Assembly: GCF_041296385.1 (NCBI RefSeq)
Contig: NC_091019.1
Location: 13,098,531 to 13,162,530 of the forward strand
Reading direction: 5' to 3'
Source of the DNA: Aphelocoma coerulescens
Lineage: Eukaryota; Chordata; Aves; Passeriformes; Corvidae
Length of the DNA: 64,000 nt
In this document: positions 12,371 through 24,080 of the stretch, one piece after another
How positions within the stretch are numbered: the stretch's first letter is position 1
How the letters are laid out: each line of letters opens with the position of its first letter
Notes under the pieces: generated by a model
Databases searched by the model: none
Told to the model about the DNA's origin: nothing
What the model saw: the letters and a program-made list of their open reading frames with translations, nothing else
Program-made: the position numbers and the translations under genes

Positions 12371-15300
12371 CCTGAGACAAAAATCTGAGAAACTAGGGAA
12401 TTTAATACAAGCTGCATTGAGATGCTGCTTCCAAGTGGCCCTGTGTGTCAGCAGCTCCCTGCTTGGCAGATCATTTGCTGTACCAACACTTAAAAATTTG
12501 CTGCTATAATACTTTAAAAGCCTGAAGCAAGTTTAATTTCATGGGATGTAGTCTTCTCACTGAGGTTGATCCTGTTTATCTCCACTGTGTAAAAACTAAT
12601 TTTTGGCTGATTGTTTTCTAGAAAAGAAAGGCTGGGGGTACAGCCTGATGATTGAACTCTAACAAAGAAAGGCAAGGCAAGAAAAACACTGAGGAAAAGT
12701 CAGCAAGTGCCAGAGTGCAGTGTTTGCTCCTTCAGTAATATTTAATGCATGTTAAACATTTAATCCAATAGGCAGATATTGCACATGGATATGCTCCTAG
12801 ACTATCAGAACAAGAAAGAAAGAAGCACTTTATCACCCCTGAAATATGTTGGATTGCTTTTAACTACAGAAGGCTGCTGACTTCCATGGGTGTAACAGGG
12901 ACTTGGGAAGCTCTTGCATTTGGTTTTGTTCAGTAGTGAAAAGAAGTTCCTGTGAAGCAGATCAGTATTATTTGACTTGCATTTCTGGTGAGTACAGAGC
13001 CCAGATTTCTAATTAAATATCGTCTAAAAATATCTGCAGACTGTGGTAGGAGGGACAGGGGGTTGGAATCCCAGTGAAAAGGTTGCCACAGCTGAGTGGC
13101 ACAGCTGAGCGTGTTAAAGACCTCCAAGGGGTTCAGGGGACACGCCAAAGCTAATGAAGGCCAAGATGGAAAAGGCACTGCGGAATTCAAACAAGCTGTT
13201 GGATGGGATGTGCTGGCAGGGGGAAGCCACTTTCCCCTCACAACATTTCCCCGGGGTTTTTTGTCTCCTTGCTCCTGCCTTGCAGCAGGAGATGGGGCAG
13301 AGGCTCACTGCAGTGAGTTCTTGACGCTCACAACAGGTACAGGGAGGACAACCACTGCTTTTAAAACAAAAGCAGGCAGAAGAACAAAAGACCAATGTTA
13401 GAGGCCAGTCCCATGTGATTGGTGTCTTTTTATTTCCCCCCGGGCTGCAGAGAAGGTTGCAGAAATGCCTGAGTTGTTTGCAAAGGCGCAGCTCCCTGGG
13501 AAGGATTTGAGGGCCTACAGAGACATTGCTGAATCTCTGAGAGTATTTGGCCTTTTGCTGGCTGTATTTGACAGTATTTAGTGAACGATGGAATAGATGT
13601 CTGCTGTTCCAGTCGTGTCAGACTTAGAAACACTGGGAGATTTTTCAGCTAAACGCTTTTTGTTCTCAAATAAAGACTAAGCTTTTTACACAACAGAAAT
13701 AGTTTCAACCAAAAAAAAAAAAAAAGTTCTTATTTTTAACAGTCTTTGTCTTGAAATCCAGCCCCTACCTTCTTGAATGAAAACCTACTGCTATTTGCAA
13801 TAAAAAAACCATATTTGTCTCAGTGTTGAAGCAAACCTGGAGGAAAAAAAATGCATCAAAACCAAGATTAATGTTTTCAGGTAATTGGAAGAGAATGCTG
13901 GTCTAAAATTGAACTCTTCCCACCTCAGCTTCTATCTTCAAAATGCTTGAATTACCCAATTTTAATACCTCTTAAAAACAGAATCTCAGATACTTAAGTC
14001 ATGGCTGAGGTTTTGAGGTTTTTCTTATAAACTGCTTTTTGTGTTACAAACATATGATTAATCATGAGTGAGAACTGAATTTCTAGTGAGGAAACCTTTC
14101 CTGCCTTACAGATGTTTCCAGGCTCAGGGCTGTGTGCAGCTGGCAGTTATCCTGCTGCAGGCTGCTGGATAACATCTCTCCTCTCCCAACACAGCTTGCT
14201 TTCTCCATTTCACAGCACAGAAGAGGTAACTAGCAAACATCCTGTTAAATTTGTAAAAATGGGAAGAAGGAAGGAGAAATTCTAGAGAGAAATGGCAGGA
14301 TGTGCCAGAAACAGTGTTTTGCAAATTAAAAAAAAAAAAAAGGGCAGGTGGTAGGACAGTGTTGTACCTAGATGGAGTGAGAAGAGTACTTAAGGAATCT
14401 TTTGGGAATCAGACACATTGCCAGCACTTTACATCTTCTACAAACAATTATAGACATTAGAAACTTCCTTAACTTTGTAAATATAGAAGCACTAAGTGAT
14501 TGCAAAGAATTTTGGTTTTGGTTTATGGCTGGAGGTTCCTTGCTTTGGATTGTAGTGGTGTTTTTAGCTCCTTTGTACTGGCTTCTTTCTGTTTTAAATT
14601 GACCAAAATGTAATAAAACCCACGTGGGTGTTTTTACAGATGACAGCAAGGGCATCCAACATTAATGCTATAAGGCTCTGCCACCAGAATCCAAGGACAG
14701 TGTCACTGCAGCTGGAAATCAGAGTGGTCAGATTTTCCGTGGGCTGCTGACAGGAAAATGTAACATATGCTGTATTTCACAAGTACTTATATTTTCAATT
14801 CTGCATCACAGCTTGTTGCCTATTATTTCCTTGTGGTTCACTGTTCAGGCTTGAGGAACATTTTTCTCGATTTACAGCTCTATTAAACTGATAAATCAAT
14901 CACTTGTGTGAAGGGAGGCAGTTTGCTGACATTTGCTTTGCCAACACACTGCCACCCACAACAGCATTCACAAGGTCCTCAAGGATATGGTAAGAGGGAG
15001 GAAGCTTTCCCTGTAACTTAATTTTTAAAGCATGAAACCTGATTCTGGTGCTCTGAGCAACTTCAATGAGAATATTTTTGAAGAGCTGTCACTTGCTAAT
15101 CCAATTTTTAACTTGGATTTTTTTTTTACATTGCTGTATAACAAAATAGCTGCAGTATTGTTCAAGATGTAAAAGACATTTTTCTAAAAAATGACCACCT
15201 TAGGCTTTTAAAACTGTAATTACCAGAAGGAAAGAAAACAGAAAACAAACATTTTGGGGAGCTACACAGAGTATTTTTACCAGTCTGTAAATTGTCTGAC

Positions 15301-16867
15301 AGCTGTACTCTGGGATTTGCTCATCTTCCCTTGAGTGCATGCTTACTTCTGAAACAAAAGTGTCAAGGCAATTATTTTCAGAATGGTCTTGAGACTTCTG
15401 TCTGTGGTGCATAAGTTGCTCTATTATGTGACCATTGGTTTAAGCAGTGGTAGACCTTTTTTTTTCCTCCTGCACCAGACAGTAGTGAGGTTACCTGGAT
15501 CCTGTGGGTAGAGTTCACTGTACCATGCAGGAGAGTTCAAGCCTTTAGTTATGAGCTGCAGAACAGTGCCAGGGTCTGAGAAAGAGGGTGGGAAAGCAAA
15601 GTTCTTGTTGGAGCTTGGTTTCAAACAGGGGACTGCCCAGGTACAGCAGAACAAAATATCCTTTTTTGTTGTCTTCAACTGAACAGCCACAGCCAGATCC
15701 CTTCTGTTAACACAAGTGATTTTGCATAGTCAGGTAGAAAGAATCATATACACTGTGCTATCTGTTTGAAGACTGGTAGTCTTCTCCTTAGGCAATATAG
15801 ATAAGTTTGGGGTTAAATTTTATTATTCTGAGCTAGTGGTTTTGTCAAAATCAGTTTATTAATACATATTGCCTCTTTGTTAGGATGATGAATTTATACA
15901 AGCTTTATTGAAGTTATTCTTCTTCTGTATCGGTGTAATTGATGGGAGAACTGGCTGAGTGTCTTGGAAAGAGGGAATGTGAAAAAATAAAATGAAGAAG
16001 CATGTACTCTGTCAGCAGGGTTTCTCATATGAGTAAGTTTATGCTAATTTTATGTTTCATCATTTATCATAATGCCAGGATGAATCCTTTCATGCCTACA
16101 TAGGATTTAAATAAAATTAGTAAGAACTTTTGTGTAACTTCTGCAGTAGCGCTGAAGGGAACAAATGAACATAATGTGCATAATTATTTTCCTGGTTTTG
16201 CAGTGAGAGACTTAGTCGTTGGTCTTTTGTTTGCATTTGACATATAATTCCCTTCCCTAATATTTCCCTGTGCCATTCTCCTGGTGTTCACCATTAGACA
16301 AACCTGCATCTTCAGGTGAGTGCTGTTCTCAGCAGTGCAGCTGTGATACTGCAGAGGGCAAGCAGGACCATCTCCAGGCCTCCTGGCAGGTTGGGCTGTG
16401 TCAGGACTGTGGGTTGTAAAGCACGTGAGGCTGCTTGGAGCACTGAGCTTAGCAGCTGCAGTTTCCTTGTCTAGGCAGCCATTCAAGACACTGGGATGGT
16501 ACCTGTTTGCTCTTTGTATTATGAAAGCAGATTCTGACAAAAATTTAGGTGTTTCAAGATGCATTCTGCAGGTACACACTGATGAGTGAGGAAGATGGGA
16601 GAGAAGAAAAGCACCTCAAGGAGGAAAACTCAAGTCTGGGTGCAATAAAGTGATGTTTTGTACTGCTACACTTGTTAAGAAGCCTTGCTTGCCTTTCAGA
16701 TCCAGTTCAGTCTTGTCCTTACTTAGAGAAACTCTCTCAGGGATAGCCAGAATTCCCTGTGATTTTGAAAATACATAAAACATAAATAAAATTTTGTCTA
16801 AGTAGCCAGCTATGAACAACACAATATGTACTGTGTCATAATATTCTGAAGTATTGATTCTCTGGAC
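12371..16867. other. Intergenic sequence, nothing recognised
   Basis: Unique sequence with A-runs near 13710 and 14328. The open frames seen at 13.1-13.4 kb overlap on both strands and match no family I know. Confidence 0.6.
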
Positions 16868-17585
16868 TTCTGTCTCTCAGTTGGAGAGATAGGGATTTGA
16901 TGGATGGACTGCTGAGGGGAGGAGGAATTGGTTGGATGAGTGCATCCAGAGGGAGATAGATGACAAGGGTCCATAGGGGTCTGTTTTGGCACCAGTATGT
17001 TTGATATCTTCGCCAAGGACACAGCCAGTGGGATCCAGTGCACCCTCAGCAGGTCTGGAGACAACACCAAGCTGACTGGTGCAGTTGGAACACCTGCAGG
17101 GACAGGATGCCATCCAGAGGGAGCTGGACAAGCTCCTCAGCACGGGAAAGACATGGTCCTATTGGAGTAGGTCCAGAGGAGGGCCACAAAAATGATCAGA
17201 GGGCTGGAGCACCTCTTCTGTGAGGAAAGGCTGAGAGGGTTGGGGTTGTTCAGCCTGGAGAAGAGAAGGCTCTTGGGAGACCTTATTGCAGCTTTCAGTA
17301 CTTAAAGGGGGCTTACAAGGACAGTGGGGACAGACTTTTAATTAGGGCCTGTAGTGACAGAACAAGGGAAGTTTTGAACAAGGAGGGTGGTGAAACACTG
17401 CCACAGGTGGCACAGAGAGGTGGTGGATGCCCCATCCCTGGAAACATTCAAGGCCAGGTTGGATGGGGCTCTGAGCAACCTGATCCAATTGAAGATGTCC
17501 CTGCTCATTGCAGGGGGGTTGGACTAGATGAGCTTTAAAGGTCCCTTCCAGCACAAAGTATTCTGTGATTCAATGATTATGAATT
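16868..17585 (+). mobile_element. CR1 LINE with internal deletion
   Basis: This is the C-terminal ORF2 and 3' portion of a CR1 in forward orientation. It starts near GGGATTTGATGGATGGACTG, passes GACACAGCCAGTGGGATCC, and ends with the CR1 tail (GGTCCCTTCCAGCAC, then ATTCTGTGATTCAATGATT). At about 17140-17150 the sequence jumps from the CTGGACAAGCTCCTCAGCA part to the AAAGACATGGTCCTATTGGA part, skipping a segment of several hundred bases that I would expect from the CR1 consensus. Confidence 0.9.
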
Positions 17586-19607
17586 CTGAATGTGTCTCAT
17601 TTCACTACATCAAAATGCATCTTTAGAGAGAGTTGTTTTTAAACCCTCTTCTGTTCTGCCTCTTCACTCGACTGCTCTGTCTGTCCTAAGCTGACTCTCT
17701 GTACACTGTGAAGGGAATAATATAATTTTTCCTTTTCACTGAATATCAAACATAAGAAGCCCTATTCTACTATATTTTAAAAATCTGCCAGATTCTCTTG
17801 TGCCTTTGCAAAGACATCACCAGTGAAACTGTCAGAAGACCACGGTGTGTGAAGAGCTGCATCTTTTGCCATCTATTCTATTATTAAAGCAAAGATCTTT
17901 TACTTTCCTGATGTTATTGGAGATACCATTTCCACAGGTGAGAACTTAACATTGTCCAATCACAAGACCTCAATTTATATATTATTTGCTGTCATTAAAT
18001 ATTTAGGCCCCGCTGTCCCACATCTTTGTTGTAATTTCTCTGGGCTGAAAGAGTTTAGCCTCAACTACTTCATTTCTGTTGCTTTCCTTGTGCTGGCCTC
18101 AGCTTATGTGCTATGTATACTGTGCAGCGTAATGAAAAATTTGAAAAATCAGTTGAGAGATTTGGATGTTTAATTGGCTTAAGCTCACCTCCCAGCTGTG
18201 GGAATGCTGGAGCTTACACAGAGAAGGTGATGGGACCAAGGCAAAGGGCAAGTGATGGGATCTGGCAGCTGGAAATTGTGTCACTGTGGATAAAAAACTA
18301 TCGTGTTTGGCTGGGCAAAGAAAGATGTTGGGAAGAAATATGTGAAAATGCCCAGGGTAGTGAATATCAGTGGTTCTTAATGCCACTAGCAGTTTCAGGT
18401 CAGACAGCTTGCAAACCATGCTTGGATTCTGAGGGATATGCAAGAGCTCTAAACCTGGGTAGACAGACTTAATTTTGAGAGAGTGAGAGTTGCTTATTGA
18501 GGATAAAATGGATATTGTGAAGGACTGAAAACGGCACTGAAACTTCCAGCTTGTTAAAGTCTAAGACATTAATTTCATTCTTTGAATCAATGTGTGTACA
18601 TCCAAGGAAATCCTTCCTTTCTGATGGATGGGTGTGATGCTAATGTCAAAGTGCACCTGCTGTCTGCAGGCCATACAGAAACTGACAAATGACAGACTCA
18701 CCAAGCTCCTTCTTTATTAAATTTGTGTGGTGCTTGAAGGGAAGGGGCACAGGCTATGACTATTTTAATGTTCTGGATCAGTAAGTGTTTCTCTGCTGCA
18801 CAACAAGCACTTCAAAACTGATCATTCTTCCTGTGCTCCAGGCTTCACATCCACCACTGCTCCGTGCACCCAGCACTGCTGGCATTCCCATCCTGGAAAA
18901 GGCCACTTTTCACAGACATTGTCACATTGCAGCTCCTACATGAAACAAAGCACACCTAATCCCTTAAACACCTGAGGTACCTACTTGCAAATCTTTCTGA
19001 ATTTGTCCTTGGCCCATGAATGCAAACTGTGGCATTAAGACAAAGGCTTGTTTTCAAAGTTATAAATAGCTTAGTTCTTATTGTTGTCATAGAATCTGTG
19101 GCATAATCCTGTGAGGATTGTGCTTGTCACACCAGACAGTACAATCCACGTTTTGTTTACCCTTTCCCCATTCTGGTTCTCAGTTTATAGCAGTGCCAGC
19201 TGCAGGTGTGGTGGAGGCTTTATGACATTTCTCTGACGTGAAGCTGAGACCATTAACTCTGATCCCTCTTTCAGAACATTTTCTGCATCTCTGCCTTACC
19301 TGTTTTCATTGATTCTGTCTGACTGCTATAAAAACCCTTTTTATATTGCAACACATACTCAAAACCACAAATGTTACAGATCTGGATCATGAATTTATTC
19401 ATTCCTAGTGTTCATCCAGCCCATGGCAGTTACCATGTGACTGAGCAGCTCTGGAAAGTACCTGGACATTTTAGAATGCTGTACTTTCTGTTGAAAAGAT
19501 GATTTTTGCCAGATATGTTTCCCACCATAAATATGCCACTGTACATGGTTTGGTGAAAAACTCCACAAAACAAAAGGAAAGGAGGCAAAACAACGTGCCT
19601 GTTCTAG
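17586..19607. other. Intergenic sequence, nothing recognised
   Basis: Unique sequence between a CR1 and the second solo LTR. A 119-codon open frame at 18113-18472 resembles no known protein and is opposed by a 110-codon frame on the other strand. Confidence 0.6.
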
Positions 19608-19612
19608 CTATA

Positions 19613-20105
19613 TGTCCTGGGTTGCAGGATATTCTATTACCATCCTCATGAGCTGTTGAAACCAGGTAGGGCAGTGTTTCCTTGCCTCCTCCCTCCGGAC
19701 TATCTTCTGTTAATGAGCCCATCAACGCCTTGCTTAATGACTCATCATCCCATTGTGAGATGCTCCACCCAGAGGGAGGAACCAAGCATCCCATCCTGGA
19801 TATAATCTGAGGTTCCAAACACCAGAAACAACCTTTCCACTGGATTTCCAGAGGACAGGAGCTACGTAGCCACCACTGGACCTTCTGAGGAAGAGCAACC
19901 CCTTTCTACAGGATCACTGCTTCAACAGAACCACATCCATCACTTCAGGAGGACTGCCACCACCACCCTGACTAACAAGGTGTCAGGTTGTATCCTGACT
20001 CTGTCAGTTTAACCCAGTGTTTTCTGCCTTTATTTTTTTTTATTTCCCTATTAAATTGTTATTCAGACTTGGTGCCTCCCACTGGTTTGTTTTCAAACTA
20101 GTACA
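19613..20105 (+). mobile_element. Second solo LTR, different family (493 bp)
   Basis: The element starts TGTCCTGGGTTGCAGG and ends TTCAAACTAGTACA. It carries a polyadenylation signal ATTAAA at 20050-20055 near the 3' end, which gives + orientation. Flanks are CTATA (19608-19612) and CCATA (20106-20110), a five-base duplication with one mismatch, consistent with some age. The sequence fits a passerine endogenous-retrovirus LTR and is clearly different from the LTR at 6.5 kb. No internal retroviral sequence adjoins it. Confidence 0.8.
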
Positions 20106-20374
20106 CCATAGGAGGGGTAATTCTTTCAAGAGGTGCAGGGATAGGATTTTTGTTTTAAAGTCAATTTGCTACTGGCTACCAGTCATTACTGCTTGCCTTT
20201 GTGTAGATGCTATACCTTAGCAGGCTTCCCTCTGCTGAACGTGCCTATGAGTGCAGAATTTAGGGTCCAAATGAGAATGCAAATGCACAGCAGGTTAAAA
20301 GGTATCTGCTCTGCTCTTAACAAACCATTTCTGGGATAGGATACTCTTTTTTTCTGTTCAGACCATTTCCTCAA

Positions 20375-20650
20375 GTTCTGTCACTGGTGAAGAGATCAGT
20401 GTCCATCCCTCCTCTTCCCTTTGTGAGGATATTGAAGACCACAATGAGGTCTCCCCTCAGTCTTCTCTTCTCCAGGCTGAACAAACTCAGAGACCTCAGC
20501 TTCTCCTCACAAGGCTTCCCCTCCAGACCCTTCACCATCCTCATGGCCTCCTTTGGACATTCTCTAATACATTAATGTCTCTTCTATGCTGTGGCACCCA
20601 AAACTGCCCCCAGGAGTCGAGGTGAGGCTGCCCCAATGCAGAGCAGAGCT
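20375..20650 (-). mobile_element. CR1 LINE fragment
   Basis: In reverse orientation this matches the CR1 region around CTCTTCTCCAGGCTGAACAA and CTTCCCCTCCAGACCCTTCA, through CAAAACTGCCCCCAGGAGTC and AATGCAGAGCAGAG. Both ends are truncated. It lies only 270 bases to the right of the second solo LTR. Confidence 0.85.
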
Positions 20651-21979
20651 GAACTCCCCCCTGAACACACGTGCTGGAGAGAGTTTGGCACCCTGCAAGG
20701 TGAAGCTGAAGTGCTAGGGAATGTTTTTTTAATCTGAACTTTGCAAACAGGCACTGGTGGTTTAACGTCTCCAGCTTCTGGATGCTGCCCCATATCCTTT
20801 TCTCCCTCTCTGAATCATTATCTGTAACAGCTTGGCATGAATGAGGCTTCATGAGACTCATTACAATCCCTTTTCCCTCTTGGAATTTCTCCTGGGCATG
20901 ATGACAATAAACAAGTAGAACTGCATGGGAGAAGATTGCACTACAGTGTTGATGCTGTTCTTGTCTGGATAAGTATAATGCTTAAGCTGTCTCCTAATAA
21001 TCTGGCAGCTGCCTGTTAATAACCTTTCATAAAACAACAACATTTTAGAAATTCTGTGCTCTGGTAGCAGTCTAATCTGTAATAGATTCGAAGTTCTTAA
21101 GAAGATGATGATCAGTTGCTGTTCATGAGCTGAAAATAACATAATATTCAGTTAGAAATTATTTAGTTTTGATACTGGCATAAGAGATTGACATACATCA
21201 GGAAATGGGGAATATTTCAGAAGACGGGGAACAGGAAGGAAGGGTTGAAACCTTGGCTAGAAGAGAGCCAGGCTGGTGGCCCTGAAAACATAAGAAAGTG
21301 CTATAAACTGTGAGGACGCTGACAGATGTAGAGGAGCACAGATGTCAGAGGGCTGTGATCCCCAAAATGCCCATGGATAATGTTCAGTGCATGTCTAAAG
21401 AGCTGCAAGGAAAGCACCACAAGTGCAGTGAGTAGGGAAGGCACATCAGGCTCCTTCCCCTGTCAGCTGACAATGTGCCCAATGAGGGGGCAACAGACCA
21501 AGGGCAAACCTTGCCAGGGCTGGAAGCATGGAAAATGAAATGGGGAGAACCAGGGTGCTTGGCTTCATACGATGAGAGAGGCACCTCAGAGACCTTGCAG
21601 GAAGGGAGTAATTGGTGGATGTGATGTTCCCAGCCTATCAACTTTATACAAATTGACAGAACAGGATGTGCATGCAGAGGGCTGGCAGCAGTTTTGGAGT
21701 CTAAAATACACTGTAACCAAAACAAATTATTGTTGTTGGAAAAAAAAAAAACAAACCGAGTCTGAAATCCCTCTGGTTCGAAGTGTCCTACTGTAATAAT
21801 AAAAATGTAATGATTGTATAATTACCCCTACTCTCAGCCAGGATTTAGATAGAGGATAGAGTTTAGAGCACCTGCAAAGTCAGGACAGGTATTAATATTG
21901 GGAGGTATCAGCTACCAACACAATAAATGCCTCATCACCTATGACAGGATATAGAAATACAATTTTTGGAGCTGCTTTC
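20651..21979. other. Intergenic sequence, nothing firmly recognised
   Basis: Unique sequence. The part from about 21190 may be the eroded 5' continuation of the L3-like element at 21980, but no diagnostic block is clear enough to include. Confidence 0.5.
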
Positions 21980-22800
21980 CAGAACGAGTAGTCTACAATC
22001 CCAGAAAAGCTCTGTCCTGGCTTTTGTCCTGAGTGGTGCACAGGACCAGCTCAAGAAGCATGTGGGAGAGACGATCTAATAGCAATTGCAGGATGATTAG
22101 GCTTAACCCTGCAGCAGGAGAGACTAAACAAATAAATCCAGGACACAAGTGTTCAGTTTAAAGAAAGGGAACTGCATACTAATATGGCAAGTGGTTAAAA
22201 GGAAGGAAAAGGATTAAGGAAGGAGCAGACTAAAAAGCAAGAAGCCTCAAGGTAGCCTAGACACTTGTGAGAAATCCTGTATTAGCATTCAAGACAAACT
22301 CTGTGCTGAAATTTGAAAAGAAATTAGAGTGGTCCAGCAAAAGCCCTTCAGGACTAAATAGAAAATTAAAGGTGATTTCCATGTAGGAAGGACTGGCATT
22401 TGTAACAGGAATTTTGTCCTTCAGAATAGACCACGAAACTCCATATGACAGACCAAACGTAACCAGGACATTAGGAGGGTTAAGAGAGAGTTTGAGGAGC
22501 ACCTTGCACAGGATGGGGAAGAAAAAAAAATTAAAATGGGTAAAAGTTATTTCAACAAGAGAAAATCAAGAATATTGCTGAAGTCTGTCCCATCCACAGA
22601 AATGGCTCTAGAAAGGATTCTGGAAATGATGGACCATGAGTCTGACTGGCATCCTTCAAGAGGTGATAAACCTGGCAATGAAGATTAAGATCACTGAACA
22701 TGTAGATAAACTGTTGGATAAAAAGATCTCCATCAGAACTGGAGAAATATGAGAAATAAGAGAAATCTGAGTTTACCAGCCACTCTTTCAGTTACCTGAA
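21980..22800 (+). mobile_element. Ancient CR1/L3-like LINE remnant
   Basis: This is a highly diverged but recognisable piece of an old CR1-clade ORF2. Diagnostic stretches include GTTCAGTTTAAAGAAAGGGA near 22150 and GGGTTAAGAGAGAGTTTGAG with GAGCACCTTGCACAGGATGG near 22480-22515. These correspond to conserved blocks between the endonuclease and reverse transcriptase of L3/CR1-L elements. Further degraded pieces may run on to about 23660, where ATTGATCATTAATGATCTAG resembles the FINDL block of the reverse transcriptase. No frame is intact. Boundaries are approximate. Confidence 0.55.
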
Positions 22801-24016
22801 TTGGCCCAAGGTGCCTGTGGCTACTACACCAGGGACTCACACCTGCTGTGGTGGGTGGTCACAGACAGCAGAGGAATTTTAGTGCATGTGTCCCCTACAC
22901 AGGAGGCAGCAAAGCAGCTGGAAGGGTGGCTGGAGGCAGAAGTGGGTGTGTATGAAAGGCCTGTGGCGTGTCCAGGAGTGGGGAGGGTGTGTAATGCAGG
23001 AAGGAAAGCAATTCCTTTGTGGGGCTGTTGGGACTGTCCTTCCTACACACAGTTGTCCACCCGACCTCCCAGGATATTAAAGTGCAGACCCTTGCCTGCT
23101 TCTTTCCAAACCTTTGTTATTGCACACGTAACAGGAAGCACAGGGGATGGGCAAAAGGGAGGGTGAACCTGAAGCAGAGACTGAAGGTGACTTCACATAT
23201 ATGGACAGTAAGAACTCTGTGTTCTTGGATCTTGGGTATTTCCTCCTTGGGACTTAGAAAAACTGCAGCTCCAAAACTGGGAAAGAAGCTCTTTAAGAGA
23301 TAACATTTTTACTTTTGCAGCTGTGGAGGCTGCTGAGGTAACTAAATATACAATGAGGTCATAGGGTCTAAGGAGAGCTCAGAATCTCAATAAAGATGAT
23401 AAATTTAAAGGCAACATAATTGTGCAGTGTTTGGACAAACAACCCAAATACTACACTGCAGTTACTAGGGAATCATCAAAGCTAGCATCTCTGGTATTCC
23501 AAGATGAGCTCTTCCAACAGCACAGTTATTCCTCAGGGGAGGACTGAACAGCAAATTCATTTGTGACTGTGACCAGAAGCCCTTCCAGGAAGCCTGGATG
23601 TTTTTCAATTGTCTGCATTATTATTCTTATCTAAACGGATCTATTGATCATTAATGATCTAGAAATGCTTAAAGCGTGACAGGGGACTGAGGAAAATCCA
23701 ATAAGCTCTCCACCACTGCAGAATACCAAGAAGTGAGAATACTACAGTTGTGTCCTTCTGGCACACTGTGAAACACTCCATGAATTAGTAAACAGGATCG
23801 TCTGGATGCTCCAGGCTGACCCTCAGTTCTGAGTGTACACAGGGATCTACTGAGCACAGCCTTTTGTGCAAACAGAACCTGCTTTCAAACAGTATCTTAT
23901 AAATTAAAAATAGATTTTTCAAGAAAATTGAGTGTGCAACACCTACAAACATGCCAATTGTTATTTAGGGCCTTATGGATATATTTAACATGGACACAAC
24001 ACACTCAACACTACAA

Positions 24017-24080
<64 letters not shown>

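Noticed and set aside
18113..18472. 119-codon + strand open frame
   Set aside because: No known motif, opposed by a similar-length frame on the other strand, and no splice or promoter context.
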